Counted from the stretch's first letter, positions 41,185 through 50,901 are shown. The stretch: 64,000 bases of DNA from Streptomyces sp. APSN-46.1 (GCF_022815725.1 NZ_JALGRF010000004.1:150133-214132), one strand, 5' to 3'. Program-made: numbers and translations. The notes: a model not told the origin generated them from the sequence alone.

Positions 41185-41210
41185 AACGGATCCTACGGCG
41201 CGCACATTCC
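41185..41210 (-). promoter_or_regulatory. sigma-R type promoter for trxBA
   Basis: On the minus strand GGAAT (41210-41206) and GTT (41187-41185) are separated by exactly 18 bases, the consensus of the thiol-stress sigma factor SigR. trxBA is a known SigR target in S. coelicolor. Confidence 0.85.
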
Positions 41211-41239
41211 CCACTTGTCCGCGTGCGGCCCCGATCGGG

Positions 41240-42145
41240 TCAGCTTCGCGGGTAGGTGCTGGTCAGCAGAGGCTTTCCGGGGGCCGTCGTGGTGCTGTTC
41301 ACACAGTCGGCGTCGACGAGGTAGGCGTCCACACGGGCGGGGTCGCCGGGGTGGGGGAGGACGACGAGGTATACGGGGATGCCCTGGTAGCCGCCGCGTT
41401 CGGTGGCGAGCGGTGTGTCCGGACGGCCGGTGGCCTCTTGCACGCAGGGTGGCAGCGCGGAGGCCAGGCGGTCTTGGGGCGCGATCCCGGCAGCGGGTGG
41501 GGTGTTCTCCATCCCGTACGTGTTGTTGCCCTCTGTGGTGGTGGTCTTGGCGCCTTCCGCGGAGGCGAGCAGCTGCTGGACGCTGCTCCGCAGACCCTGG
41601 GCGCTGTACGTGTCGGCCGAGGGCTGGGCGGCGCCGCTGTCGGATCTGCCCCGGGTGGCGGTGTCGTGGGCGGGCGGGCCGGAGGGGCCGTTGAGCAGGA
41701 AGACGGCCAGGGCGAAGGCCGCGGCGCCGGCGAGGCCGGTGGCGAGGGCGATACGGCGGCGGGCGCGGCGGCGGCCAGGGCCGGTTGCTCCGACCGGGTG
41801 ACCGGCGGGCCGGTGGACGCCGGATCCAGCGGATCCCGTGCCACCGACGGCGGGCTGCCCGGCGGGTGCGGTCTCGGCACGGTGGGTGGTGGCGTCGAGG
41901 AGTGCCTCGGCGGCGAGAGCCGCGTCGATGCGCCCGGCGATGTCGGCGGGCATCCGCGGCGGGCCCGGGAGGGTGCCGAGGAGCGCGCGGATCTCTTCGA
42001 GGGAGGCCTGGACGTCGGCGCACAGGGCGCAGTCGCCGAGGTGGCGGCGCACTTCGGCCGTGCGGACGGGGGAGAGGAGCCCCTCGGTCAGTTCGGAGAT
42101 TTCCGAGACGTCCGGGTGCCGGATCGTGCCGGTTGTGGGAGTCAC
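41240..42145 (-). CDS. anti-sigma factor of SigM with zinc-binding N-terminus
   Basis: 301 aa. The N-terminal ~80 residues are a ZAS-type anti-sigma domain with His35-x3-Cys39-x2-Cys42. One membrane segment (~130-150) leads to an extracytoplasmic region (~150-301) containing two cysteines (CVQEA and DCVNS). It would hold SigM at the membrane until an outside signal releases it. GTG 42145 overlaps the sigM stop by four bases and has GGAGGTGG. Pairing with SigM rests on this coupling and on the same order in mycobacteria. Confidence 0.87.
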   Translation of the reverse strand: MTPTTGTIRHPDVSEISELTEGLLSPVRTAEVRRHLGDCALCADVQASLEEIRALLGTLPGPPRMPADIAGRIDAALAAEALLDATTHRAETAPAGQPAVGGTGSAGSGVHRPAGHPVGATGPGRRRARRRIALATGLAGAAAFALAVFLLNGPSGPPAHDTATRGRSDSGAAQPSADTYSAQGLRSSVQQLLASAEGAKTTTTEGNNTYGMENTPPAAGIAPQDRLASALPPCVQEATGRPDTPLATERGGYQGIPVYLVVLPHPGDPARVDAYLVDADCVNSTTTAPGKPLLTSTYPRS

Positions 42146-42855
42146 GTTCGTCCACCTCCGCCCTTCACAGCGTCTGGGTCTGGGGCCGGGAACGGGGCCG
42201 CATGCATGGCGCTTTCCGCTGATGGGACGGACGTCCCCGGCGTCCGGTTCCTTCCCCGCTCGGTGGCGGTGTTATCCCCGGCATTCGTGCGTAGATGGGT
42301 GAGCATCGGGAGGAGCTTCGCCCGGCCTCGCGCGCACCGGCTCTTCACGGTTCCGACGGGCACATCGAGGACGCGGGCCGCTTCGGCGACGGGGTACCCC
42401 TGCATGTCGACGAGGATGAGCGCGGCCCGCTGCTCGGCCGGCAGGGTGCCGAGGGCGGCCAGGAGCTGGCGGTGGAGGTCCTGGCGTTCCGCGGGCGCCT
42501 CCGCGGATTCGTGAGGCTCCAGGAGGCGCTCCAGGCGCTCTGTGTCGTCCAGGGGCGAGGTCTTGCGGGAGGCCGTCTTGCGGGCCCGGTCGAGGCAGGC
42601 GTTGACGGTGATGCGGTGCAGCCACGTGGTGACGGCGGATTCGCCGCGGAAGCTGTGGGCGGCCCGGTAGGCGGAGACGAGGGCGTCCTGAACGGCGTCG
42701 GCCGCTTCCTCGCGGTCGCCCAGGGTGCGCAGGGCGACGGCCCACAGCCTGTCCCGGTGGCGGCGTACGAGCTCACCGAAGGCGTCGGGGTCTCCGGCGG
42801 CGTGCAGGGCCAGGAGTTCCTGGTCGCTGTGGCCGCCGGTTGCGGCGTCGTCCAA
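42142..42855 (-). CDS. sigM: ECF sigma factor SigM
   Basis: 237 aa. Region 2 (DPDAFGELVRRHRDRLW to SYRAAHSFRG) and region 4 (LPAEQRAALILVDMQGYP, then GTVKSRCARGRAKL) are complete. A C-terminal tail of ~50 residues is Pro/Ala-rich. The start is TTG 42855, supported by GGGGAGGGG and by the family N-terminus; the frame continues upstream into the pseudokinase gene without homology. It is 23 bases after the pseudokinase gene and coupled to the anti-sigma gene. Confidence 0.9.
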   Translation of the reverse strand: MDDAATGGHSDQELLALHAAGDPDAFGELVRRHRDRLWAVALRTLGDREEAADAVQDALVSAYRAAHSFRGESAVTTWLHRITVNACLDRARKTASRKTSPLDDTERLERLLEPHESAEAPAERQDLHRQLLAALGTLPAEQRAALILVDMQGYPVAEAARVLDVPVGTVKSRCARGRAKLLPMLTHLRTNAGDNTATERGRNRTPGTSVPSAESAMHAAPFPAPDPDAVKGGGGRT

Positions 42856-42878
42856 CGGTGAGCCCCTCCCCTGGTGTG

Positions 42879-44591
42879 TCAGCCCGCGAACGTCACATCC
42901 GTGATGGCCTGCTTGTAGCCGGCTTTGGTGTAGTCGTCCGCGCCGGCCTGCGGCATGGCGGTGATCCACAGGAGGACGTAGCGCGTCTTGACCGGTGTCT
43001 CGGCGGTCAGCTTGAGCGCGCTGTCCGAGGTGGTGGCGCCGACGATCTTCTTCATGGAGGCGACCGGGGTCTGCGAGGACATGTTCTTGGTCGCGTAGAG
43101 CGTGACGGTGGTGTGGTTGCCGGCGAACTTCAGCGCTATCGAGGCGGCGCTGACCTCCTGCTCGGAGCCGAGGTCGTAGACGACGCCGAGGCCCGCCTTG
43201 ACCTTCACCTCGGGGCCGTCGTAGAAGGTCCGGGTGCGCCAGTAGGTGGAGTCGTCCCCGTCGTAGGTGTTGGGGACGCCGTCGAGGTCCTGGGGCGTGC
43301 CGTCGGGGTAGTACTCCTCGGCCCGCTTGATGGCGATCGGCGCGGGGTCCTTCTTCTCCGGTGCGTTGTCGCCGTGGTGGGTCTGCTGTTGCTGGTCGTC
43401 GCTCTGGTTGTTGCGGCCCAGGAGGGCGTCGGCCAGCTGCCAGCTGCCGAGTCCGAGGGCGGCGATCAGCAGGGCCGCGACACCCCACTTGAGGACCCGG
43501 CCGGTGCGGCTCTGCAGCGGCGGCGGGGGCGTGACGGCGAGGTTCTGGACGGCCGGGCCGCCGGGAGGCGTGGGCCTGCCGTAGCTGCCCTGCTGGTAGG
43601 TGGTGTGCTGGTACTCGGGCGGGGCGGTGAAGACGGGCTCCGGCGGCCGGATGCGGGGCATCGCGGCGACGGCCTTGGCCAGTTCCTCGGGAGTGGTGCA
43701 GGCGGGTTCCTGGCGGGAGGCGGTGGCACCGTCGTTGGCGAGGGCGCGCATGGCGAGCTCGCCCAGGCCCCGGTGCACGCCGGCGCGGACCTGGTCGGGA
43801 GCGATCAGGCCGACGCCCTTGGGCAGGCCGGTGAGGCCGTAGGCGTCGTTCTCGTACGGCCAGCGCTGGGTGAGGGCGGCGTACAGGAGCGCGCCGATGG
43901 CCTCGGTGTCGGCGCGCTGCGGGGTCTCGCTGGTGATGCCGCGCAGGGCGGCGTTCACGGCGAGGCCGCGGATGCGGTACTGGCCCGTGGAGGTGCGCAG
44001 TATCGCGCTGGGTGTCAGGCGCAGGTGGGCCAGGCCCTCGCGGTGGGCCGCGGCCATCGCCTGGGAGATCTGGCTGACGAGCTGGTAGGCCTCGTGGTGC
44101 TCCAGCGGGCCCGCCGCGAGGAGTGCGGTGAGCTCGGTGGCGTCGGGCAGCCATTCGTGGACGACGTAGACGAGGTCGTTCTCCTCGACCGCGTCGAGGA
44201 CCTGGACGAACCGGGGGTCGCCGAGGAGGGCGGAGGACCGGGCGGCGGCCAGGACCGAGCGGCCCCGTGGGTGGTCGGCGGGTAGCAGGTGGACGCCCAC
44301 GGCGCGGCGCAGCTTCTCGTCCATCGCGCGCCAGCTGCTGAATCCGTCCAGACGGGTGACGCACTCCTCGAGTCGGTAGCGTCTGGCGAGCTTGTGGCCG
44401 CTGTGGAGTTCGGGCGCAGCCGAGGGGGCCGCGCTTGCGCGTTCGCCGTCCTTCTCGGGCATGGGTCCGTCCGCGGCTCGTCCGTTCTGGGTGTCCACCC
44501 CGTCGGCCGTGGCCTGGGCCGCTTTCGCGGCCAGCGGCTCGTCGCCGCTGTTGTCGGCCACGTCGACGGCAGCCGTGCTACGTTCCGCCAC
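42879..44591 (-). CDS. membrane pseudokinase with extracellular discoidin-like domain
   Basis: 570 aa. A disordered N-terminus (~1-65) is followed by a kinase-like domain (~66-330) that has lost catalytic residues: the AxK lysine is replaced (VGVHLL), HRDxKxxN reads HLRLTPSAIL, and DFG reads RGLA. A linker, one membrane segment (~385-405) and a C-terminal extracellular beta domain (~430-570) resembling discoidin/F5-8C folds complete it. In mycobacteria the same pseudokinase is fused to MviN (MurJ) and binds FhaA when PknB phosphorylates it. Here it is a separate gene after murJ. GTG 44591 is chosen; starts at 44645 or 44660 are possible. Confidence 0.88.
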   Translation of the reverse strand: MAERSTAAVDVADNSGDEPLAAKAAQATADGVDTQNGRAADGPMPEKDGERASAAPSAAPELHSGHKLARRYRLEECVTRLDGFSSWRAMDEKLRRAVGVHLLPADHPRGRSVLAAARSSALLGDPRFVQVLDAVEENDLVYVVHEWLPDATELTALLAAGPLEHHEAYQLVSQISQAMAAAHREGLAHLRLTPSAILRTSTGQYRIRGLAVNAALRGITSETPQRADTEAIGALLYAALTQRWPYENDAYGLTGLPKGVGLIAPDQVRAGVHRGLGELAMRALANDGATASRQEPACTTPEELAKAVAAMPRIRPPEPVFTAPPEYQHTTYQQGSYGRPTPPGGPAVQNLAVTPPPPLQSRTGRVLKWGVAALLIAALGLGSWQLADALLGRNNQSDDQQQQTHHGDNAPEKKDPAPIAIKRAEEYYPDGTPQDLDGVPNTYDGDDSTYWRTRTFYDGPEVKVKAGLGVVYDLGSEQEVSAASIALKFAGNHTTVTLYATKNMSSQTPVASMKKIVGATTSDSALKLTAETPVKTRYVLLWITAMPQAGADDYTKAGYKQAITDVTFAG

Positions 44592-44708
44592 CGTCGTCCC
44601 TGCCTCCCCATCCGTTGCGCGCTGTCGGCCAGTCTGCGAAGCCATGCCAATTGTGCCCACAGTCTGGCGCTATGCACGACACGCGAAGGAGGGCAACGGT
44701 TGTGCGCA

Positions 44709-46880
44709 TCAGCGCCCCATACGCCCGCGGACCATTCCGACCATCGCGTTGAGCTCCTCGATCCGCATCCGCTTGGCGGCGGCGAGGAAGACGGCGGCGA
44801 GTGCGATGCCGCCCGAGACCAGGGCGGCGAGGGAACCGAGGGCTCCGCTGCCCAGCCACTGGGTGACCGCGTAGGCGATGCCGCCGGCCACGGCGGCGGC
44901 CGGGACGCAGGCGCCGACGAGGCGGGCGTAGGTGCGCATCACGTGGGCGCCGTCGAGGTCACCGCCGAGCCGCGAGCGCAGTCGGCGCCAGGCGACGCCC
45001 ACGCCGACGGTGTAGCCGAGGCCGTAGGCGAAGGCCATGCCGACGACCGCCCAGCGGGCGGGGAGGACGAAGAACGCGACTGCGGAGACCGCCGCGTTGA
45101 CGGCGGCGACGATCACGGTGTTGTAGAAGGGCGTCCGGGTGTCCTCGTAGGCGTAGAAACCGCGCAGGACGACGTACTGGACGGAGTACGGGATCAGTCC
45201 GAGGCCGAAGGCCATCAGGACGTAGCCGATGTTCTGAGCGCCTGCGCCGGAGCTGGCGTAGAGCAGGGTGGCCATCGGGACGCCGAGGGCGAGGAACGCG
45301 AAGGCGCAGGGCACGATCGCGACGGCCGAGGTGCGCAGCCCGTAGGAGATGTCGTCGCGGACGGCGGCGGCGTCCCCGTCGTGGGCGGAGCGGGAGATGC
45401 GGGGCAGCACGGCCGTCATGACGGACACGGTGATGATGGCCTGCGGCATCTGCCACAGCAGCAGCGCGTAGTTGTAGGCGGTGATGCCGGTACCGTCGTG
45501 GCCCTGCTTCTCGGCGACGGTACCCGCCCAGGTGGCGAGCTGGGTGACGACGACCAGACCGATCTGGTTGGCGAGGACGAAGAAGAACGTCCACTTCGCC
45601 AGGCCGGCGGCCTTGCCGAGGCCGTGGCCCTTCCAGTCGAAGCGCAGGCGCGGCCTGAAGCCGGCGTCGCGCAGGTAGGGCAGCATCGCGAGGGATTGCA
45701 CGACGAGGCCGAGCAGGGTGCCGATGCCCAGCAGGCGGACGCCCTCGGGGGTGATGGTCGACTCCGCCACTCCGGTGGTGGTGAAGCTGCCGAAAGCCCA
45801 GATGAAGGCGCCGAAGGTGGCGATGACGACGATGTTGTTGAGGACCGGGGTCCACATCATCGCGCCGAACCGGCCCCGGGCGTTGAGGATCTGACCGAGG
45901 ACCACATGGACGCCCATGAAGAACATCGTGGGCAGGCAGTACTGGGCGAAGGCGACCGCGACGTCGAGCCGCTGCGGATCGTCCGCGATCTTCTGCGACA
46001 TCATCCCGATGAGCAGGGGCGCCGCGAGGACACACAGGGTGGTGACCGCGCCGAGCAGGACGACGACGAGCGTCAGCAACCGGTTGGCGTAGGCCTCTCC
46101 GCCGTCGTCGTCGTTCTTCATCGCACGCACGAGCTGCGGGATGAACACGGAGTTGAGGGCACCGCCGCCGACCAGCACGTAGATCATCGTCGGGAGGGTG
46201 TTGGCGACCTGGTAGCTGTCGTTGAGGGTGGCGACGCCGATGGCCCCGGCGATCACCAGGGTGCGGGCGAAGCCGGTGATGCGGGAGACGATCGTGCCGG
46301 CGGCCATGAGGGCGCTGGACTTGAGCAGGCTGGCGGCGCGCCCGGCGGGCTTGCTCGGTGCCGGGGCGGCGACGGGGGCCTGCTCGGCCGGGGTGCCGGG
46401 TGCTGCCTGCTGGTCCCGGTAGAGGTGCGCGAAGGCGTCGGGCTCGGGCTCCTCGGCGGCACTGGTCACGAGGGAGTCCACACCGACGTACTGGGTCGTG
46501 GCGGCGTGGTCCCCGTACGGCAGGTGGCGGGACGGGCCGTCGGGCTCGGGCGGCGGGGTCTGGGCCCACACCCGCGGGTCGGGGCCGTTCGAGTGCGCCG
46601 CCGGGGCCCCGTAGAGCGGACCGGCCTCCTGGTAGGTGCCGGGCGGCGGCGGCGGGTGGGAGGCGCGGTCATAGAGCACCTCTGCCACCGGGTCCTGAGC
46701 CGACAGGTCCTGCGACCGGTACGGGTCGTAGTCGTAGGCATCCTGGACATAAGGGTCGTGGTCCGGCGCGGGCGCAGGCGCGGGAACCTGCCCGGGCACC
46801 GGTGTGCCCGGGGCAGTGCCCTGGGAGGGCGCAGGCCCGCCAGTGCCCTGCGCGCGGTCACCGTTGTACGGCGCGTTCAT
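44709..46880 (-). CDS. murJ: lipid II flippase MurJ/MviN
   Basis: 723 aa. A long Pro/Gly/Ala/Tyr-rich cytoplasmic N-terminus (~1-185) precedes about 14 membrane segments of the MVF family (~195-720), with charged residues in NDSYQVANTLP and VFIPQLVRAMK. It flips lipid-linked peptidoglycan precursor across the membrane. Unlike mycobacterial MviN it has no fused kinase domain. ATG 46880 follows GAGGTGGGG. The pseudokinase gene begins 117 bases downstream of its stop. Confidence 0.93.
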   Translation of the reverse strand: MNAPYNGDRAQGTGGPAPSQGTAPGTPVPGQVPAPAPAPDHDPYVQDAYDYDPYRSQDLSAQDPVAEVLYDRASHPPPPPGTYQEAGPLYGAPAAHSNGPDPRVWAQTPPPEPDGPSRHLPYGDHAATTQYVGVDSLVTSAAEEPEPDAFAHLYRDQQAAPGTPAEQAPVAAPAPSKPAGRAASLLKSSALMAAGTIVSRITGFARTLVIAGAIGVATLNDSYQVANTLPTMIYVLVGGGALNSVFIPQLVRAMKNDDDGGEAYANRLLTLVVVLLGAVTTLCVLAAPLLIGMMSQKIADDPQRLDVAVAFAQYCLPTMFFMGVHVVLGQILNARGRFGAMMWTPVLNNIVVIATFGAFIWAFGSFTTTGVAESTITPEGVRLLGIGTLLGLVVQSLAMLPYLRDAGFRPRLRFDWKGHGLGKAAGLAKWTFFFVLANQIGLVVVTQLATWAGTVAEKQGHDGTGITAYNYALLLWQMPQAIITVSVMTAVLPRISRSAHDGDAAAVRDDISYGLRTSAVAIVPCAFAFLALGVPMATLLYASSGAGAQNIGYVLMAFGLGLIPYSVQYVVLRGFYAYEDTRTPFYNTVIVAAVNAAVSAVAFFVLPARWAVVGMAFAYGLGYTVGVGVAWRRLRSRLGGDLDGAHVMRTYARLVGACVPAAAVAGGIAYAVTQWLGSGALGSLAALVSGGIALAAVFLAAAKRMRIEELNAMVGMVRGRMGR

Positions 46881-46926
46881 CGAAACCCCACCTCATCGTC
46901 CCCAGGCCCGACCGGCCACGGCTCGC

Positions 46927-49188
46927 TCAACGGTCCACTGTCTCACTCGTGTCGGACCCGCTCGTGCTTTGCGGTCCGGTGTCCGGGGCTTCGTCACTCG
47001 GCTGCGTGCTCTCCTCGGCGGCCGCGAGGGCGGCGACACGCTTGCGGCTGGCGTACATCTTGATGCCCGCCAGGACGAGGAGGAGGACGCCGCCGGCGAT
47101 CACCAGCATGACGGTGGGCGTGATCTCGGTGGCCTCGACGGTGAACTTGCGTTCCTTGCCGTAGGGCACGCCGTCCTTGGTGAACAGCTGCGCCGTGACC
47201 TCGACAGGACCGCTCGCCGTGGCGTTGGCGGTGAACTTCAGGGTCTGGCTGTGGTCGGCCTGGACGGTGACTTCCTGTTGCGCCGTGCCGCTGTCGCCGA
47301 ACATCAGGCGGGTCGGGTTGGCGGACTTCACCCGTAGGACGAGGTCGTGGACGTCCTGGACGAGGCTGTTCTGCACGGTGACCGGGATGGTCGCGCTGTG
47401 CCCGGACAGGGTGGCGTCCGACTTCGGGATGACCTTGACCTTCTCGGTGAGGCCGATCAAGTACGCCTGGACCTGGTCCCGGTAGACCTTGGCCTCCTCG
47501 GGGCGGCCGCGCCACGTGGCGGACATCTCCCGGTTGGTGGTGTTGCCGAAGGGGATCTCCACACGGTCCGGCGCGGAGAGGATCACCTTGAAGTGGTCGA
47601 GGCGGTTCTGGGTGGTGCGGATCTTCTCGAACGCGGACACCGGCAGTTCCCGCTTGCGCAGGGCCTCCGGGTACTGGCCGGCCCCCGGTACCTGGGTGGC
47701 CGCGCCCGGGTCGGGCTTCGCCGCCGCCGCGGCCTCCAGGTCGGTGGCCTGCGTCCAGCGGCCTGCCTGGAGCCCCCGCAGGGCGGCGGCCATCGTCTGT
47801 ACCTGGCTGGAGGACGGCATCCGCTGCGGTGCGACGACGAAGCTGCGCTGCTCACCGGTGTTCTGCAGGTTGAGCGCGAGGCTGTGGGCCAGGAACTGCT
47901 GCACGGCGAGCGTGGAGTTCCCGGCGCTGAGCATGTCGCCCTCGAAGGCGGTGGAGAGTTCGGCGTCGGCCACGACGGCCGTGTTGCCCGCGCCGATGGG
48001 GCGGGCCGCCGACGGGGTGTAGCCGAGGGAGCCCGTCTCCCTGAGGCTGTCGCTGCGGGTGAGGACGTTGTGGGCGCCGGCCGAGGTGGCGACGTTGACG
48101 ATCGACGGGTCGATCGCGCCCTCCACCGGCCAGGAGAAACCGGTGGAGGCGGGCACGTGCAGAACCACCTCGACGGCCTGCTTCGCCTTGTCGGTGGCCG
48201 GCCGCAGCTGGCCCAGGGTGCCCGACACGTCCTTGCCCTGGTGGGCGAGGGAGGCGATGTCGGGGTCGGCGAAGGGCAGGGCCACGACCTTCTTGCCCTG
48301 TACGGCGGCTTCCAGGGAGCTGAGCCACTGTTCGGCCACGGCCTTGTTCTTGCCCTGGACGGTCCGGCCGTCGGGGGTGCGGACCCGGTAGCCCTTGGTC
48401 ATCGCGTCGACCGTGTAGAGCAGGTCGGGATCGATGACCCAGGTGATGGGCAGCTCCTTGCCGAGCGTGACCATCTGCTCCAGCCGGCCACCGGGCTTCA
48501 GCTCGTCGGCGAGGTTGTCGTCGAGGAAGACGGGGGTCTGCGTCTCGTCCGAGCCGGTCTCGGCGGTCAGGTGCGTGGTGGAGATCAGCGGCCACACGTA
48601 GGCGAGGTGAGAGCGCTTGGACGCGGCCTCCGGCTGCCACGGCAGGAAGGTCCGCTCCATGCCGAGGACCTGCTCGTACGGGCGGCTCGCGGTCTCCCCG
48701 GACAGGGAGACGCCGAGCTGGTAGACGCCGTCCTTGTCCAGCTGCAGCTTGTTCACCGGGACCTTGATGGTGAACGCCTGGCCCGCCTTCGCGGGCAGTG
48801 AGTCGATCTTCACGGAGTATGCGGAGTCGATCTCGCCGGGGTCCGTGCCGGGCCGGAAGCCAGTGCGCTCCGCGACCTCGTCGATGGCGGCCCGGTCCCC
48901 CAGCGCCGACCCGACCCGCAGCCCCACGTGCGCGGCACTGATCGTCTCGCGGCCGTTGTTGACCACCGTGCCCGAGATCGTCAGCGTGTCGCCCTTGACC
49001 GGAGCCGTGGGGGTCAGTGTGTCCAATTGAACATCGACGGGGGCCTCGGCTGCCTGCGCCGAGGGGGCCGGGGCATAGACCAGGGCGGCGAGCACCGGCG
49101 TCCCGGCGAGCAGGACGACCGCGCGCCGCAGCCAGCGCCGCCGGGCAGGGGCGGGTACTGCCCCCTGGTTGTCTGCCGCCTCGGCCAC
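46927..49188 (-). CDS. DUF6049 family secreted protein with C-terminal membrane anchor
   Basis: 753 aa. An N-terminal signal segment (~18-45, RRAVVLLAGTPVLAALVYAP) and a large extracellular region with beta-sandwich stretches at both ends are followed by one membrane segment near 700-722 (MLVIAGGVLLLVLAGIKM) and a short polar tail. The protein is conserved upstream of murJ in actinobacteria (a similar gene sits there in mycobacteria) and its function is unknown. GTG 49188 follows AGGACGG. A start at 49236 is open but has no ribosome site. It is divergent from cca. Confidence 0.8.
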   Translation of the reverse strand: MAEAADNQGAVPAPARRRWLRRAVVLLAGTPVLAALVYAPAPSAQAAEAPVDVQLDTLTPTAPVKGDTLTISGTVVNNGRETISAAHVGLRVGSALGDRAAIDEVAERTGFRPGTDPGEIDSAYSVKIDSLPAKAGQAFTIKVPVNKLQLDKDGVYQLGVSLSGETASRPYEQVLGMERTFLPWQPEAASKRSHLAYVWPLISTTHLTAETGSDETQTPVFLDDNLADELKPGGRLEQMVTLGKELPITWVIDPDLLYTVDAMTKGYRVRTPDGRTVQGKNKAVAEQWLSSLEAAVQGKKVVALPFADPDIASLAHQGKDVSGTLGQLRPATDKAKQAVEVVLHVPASTGFSWPVEGAIDPSIVNVATSAGAHNVLTRSDSLRETGSLGYTPSAARPIGAGNTAVVADAELSTAFEGDMLSAGNSTLAVQQFLAHSLALNLQNTGEQRSFVVAPQRMPSSSQVQTMAAALRGLQAGRWTQATDLEAAAAAKPDPGAATQVPGAGQYPEALRKRELPVSAFEKIRTTQNRLDHFKVILSAPDRVEIPFGNTTNREMSATWRGRPEEAKVYRDQVQAYLIGLTEKVKVIPKSDATLSGHSATIPVTVQNSLVQDVHDLVLRVKSANPTRLMFGDSGTAQQEVTVQADHSQTLKFTANATASGPVEVTAQLFTKDGVPYGKERKFTVEATEITPTVMLVIAGGVLLLVLAGIKMYASRKRVAALAAAEESTQPSDEAPDTGPQSTSGSDTSETVDR

Positions 49189-49372
49189 GCGCCCGCCCGT
49201 CCTCGAAGTGTCAGTGGTCGTCGTTTGTGCGTCCACGCATGGTAACGAGACCCGCCGGGCACGAGTGCCGCGCCTTGCCCCACATGATCGGGTCCGCTCC
49301 GCCGCCGCCGTGGGCGGGGGTGGCCACAAACGGGGGAGCCCTCGCCGGGCCGGGCACGTACCCTTTTCTGTT

Positions 49373-50815
49373 GTGCCGAACGCCAATGAAGACAACCCCA
49401 GTGCCCTGAGTCAGGTGCAGCGCCGCGCGGTGAGTGAACTGCTGCGGGTCGCGCCTGTCGCCGACGACCTCGGCCGCCGCTTCCAGGAGGCGGGATTCCG
49501 CCTTGCCCTGGTCGGCGGGTCCGTCCGCGACGCGCTGCTCGGGCGGCTCGGCAACGACCTCGACTTCACCACCGACGCACGCCCCGAGGACGTCCTGAAG
49601 ATCGTCCGGCCGTGGGCCGACTCGGTGTGGGACGTGGGGATCGCCTTCGGAACCGTCGGCGTGCAGAAGCTGGGCTTCCAGATCGAGGTGACCACCTACC
49701 GATCGGAGTCCTACGACCGGACCTCGCGCAAGCCCGAGGTCTCCTACGGCGACTCGATCGACGAGGACCTGGTCCGCCGCGACTTCACGGTGAACGCGAT
49801 GGCCGTCGCGCTGCCCGAGAAGGAGTTCGTGGACCCGTACAGCGGCTTGGAGGACCTCCAGGCGGGCATCCTGCGCACCCCCGGCACGCCGGAGGACTCG
49901 TTCTCCGACGATCCGCTGCGCATGCTGCGCGCGGCGCGGTTCGCCGCGCAGCTGGACTTCGAGGTGGCTCCCGAGGTCGTGGCCGCCATGAAGGCGATGG
50001 CCGACCGGATCGAGATCGTGTCCGCGGAGCGGGTGCAGGGCGAGCTGAACAAGCTGGTGCTGTCGGGCAACCCCCGCAAGGGCCTCGGCCTGCTCGTGGA
50101 CACCGGGCTGGCCGACCACGTGCTCCCCGAGCTGCCGGCGCTGCGGCTGGAGAGCGACGAACATCACCGGCACAAGGACGTCTACGACCACTCGCTGATC
50201 GTGCTGGAGCAGGCGATCGCTCTGGAGGAGGACGGCCCGGACCTGGTGCTGCGGCTGGCCGCCCTGCTCCACGACATCGGCAAGCCCCGTACCCGCCGGT
50301 TCGAGAGCGACGGCCGGGTCTCCTTCCACCACCACGAGGTGGTGGGCGCGAAGATGACCAAGAAGCGCATGACCGCGCTGAAGTACTCCAACGACATGAT
50401 CAAGGACGTGTCGCGCCTGGTGGAACTGCACCTGCGCTTCCACGGCTACGGGGACGGCGAGTGGACGGACTCCGCAGTGCGGCGCTACGTCCGTGACGCC
50501 GGTCCGCTGCTGGAGCGCCTGCACAAGCTGACCCGCTCGGACTGCACCACCCGCAACAAGCGCAAGGCCAGCGCGCTCTCCCGGACCTATGACGGTCTGG
50601 AGGAGCGCATCGCGCAGCTCAAGGAGCAGGAGCAGCTGGACGCGATCCGGCCCGACCTGGACGGCAACGAGATCCAGCAGGTGCTGGGGGTCGGCCCCGG
50701 TCCGGCGATCGGCAGGGCCTACGCGTTCCTGCTGGACCTGCGGCTGGAGAACGGCCCGATGGGGCATGACGCGGCGGTCGCGGCCCTGCGGGAGTGGTGG
50801 GACGCGCAGGCCTGA
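49373..50815 (+). CDS. cca: CCA tRNA nucleotidyltransferase / poly(A) polymerase with HD domain
   Basis: 480 aa. The N-terminal nucleotidyltransferase has LVGGSVRDALLG and the DxD pair in GNDLDFTTD, followed by RRDFTVNAMA. The C-terminal half has an HD domain (LLHDIGKPRTR, FHHHEVV). It adds CCA to tRNA 3' ends, needed here because both tRNA genes lack encoded CCA; some relatives are annotated pcnA. GTG 49373 gives the family start (PNANEDNPSALSQV). An upstream open stretch to 49169 overlaps the divergent gene. Confidence 0.9.
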   Translation: MPNANEDNPSALSQVQRRAVSELLRVAPVADDLGRRFQEAGFRLALVGGSVRDALLGRLGNDLDFTTDARPEDVLKIVRPWADSVWDVGIAFGTVGVQKLGFQIEVTTYRSESYDRTSRKPEVSYGDSIDEDLVRRDFTVNAMAVALPEKEFVDPYSGLEDLQAGILRTPGTPEDSFSDDPLRMLRAARFAAQLDFEVAPEVVAAMKAMADRIEIVSAERVQGELNKLVLSGNPRKGLGLLVDTGLADHVLPELPALRLESDEHHRHKDVYDHSLIVLEQAIALEEDGPDLVLRLAALLHDIGKPRTRRFESDGRVSFHHHEVVGAKMTKKRMTALKYSNDMIKDVSRLVELHLRFHGYGDGEWTDSAVRRYVRDAGPLLERLHKLTRSDCTTRNKRKASALSRTYDGLEERIAQLKEQEQLDAIRPDLDGNEIQQVLGVGPGPAIGRAYAFLLDLRLENGPMGHDAAVAALREWWDAQA

Positions 50816-50834
50816 CGCGAGGCCGTGGCGTGGT

Positions 50835-50868
50835 CGGGGTCGATGTTTCACGTGAAACATCGACCCCG
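50835..50868. other. perfect parS site embedded in a 34-base palindromic terminator
   Basis: Positions 50845-50858 are a perfect parS GTTTCACGTGAAAC. The palindrome extends perfectly to 50835-50868 (34 bases) with outer arms CGGGGTCGAT and ATCGACCCCG. It sits between the convergent cca and MFS genes, so it may act as both parS and bidirectional terminator. Confidence 0.88.
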
Positions 50869-50901
50869 TTTCATGCCGCCGGTAGGTGGTGCTCCCGTCC
50901 G

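Noticed and set aside
44289..47063. 924-codon plus-strand frame opposite murJ
   Set aside because: Antisense shadow of a GC-rich membrane gene; low-complexity composition.
49169..49372. Longer cca start
   Set aside because: The added 68 codons overlap the divergent gene start and do not resemble the family.
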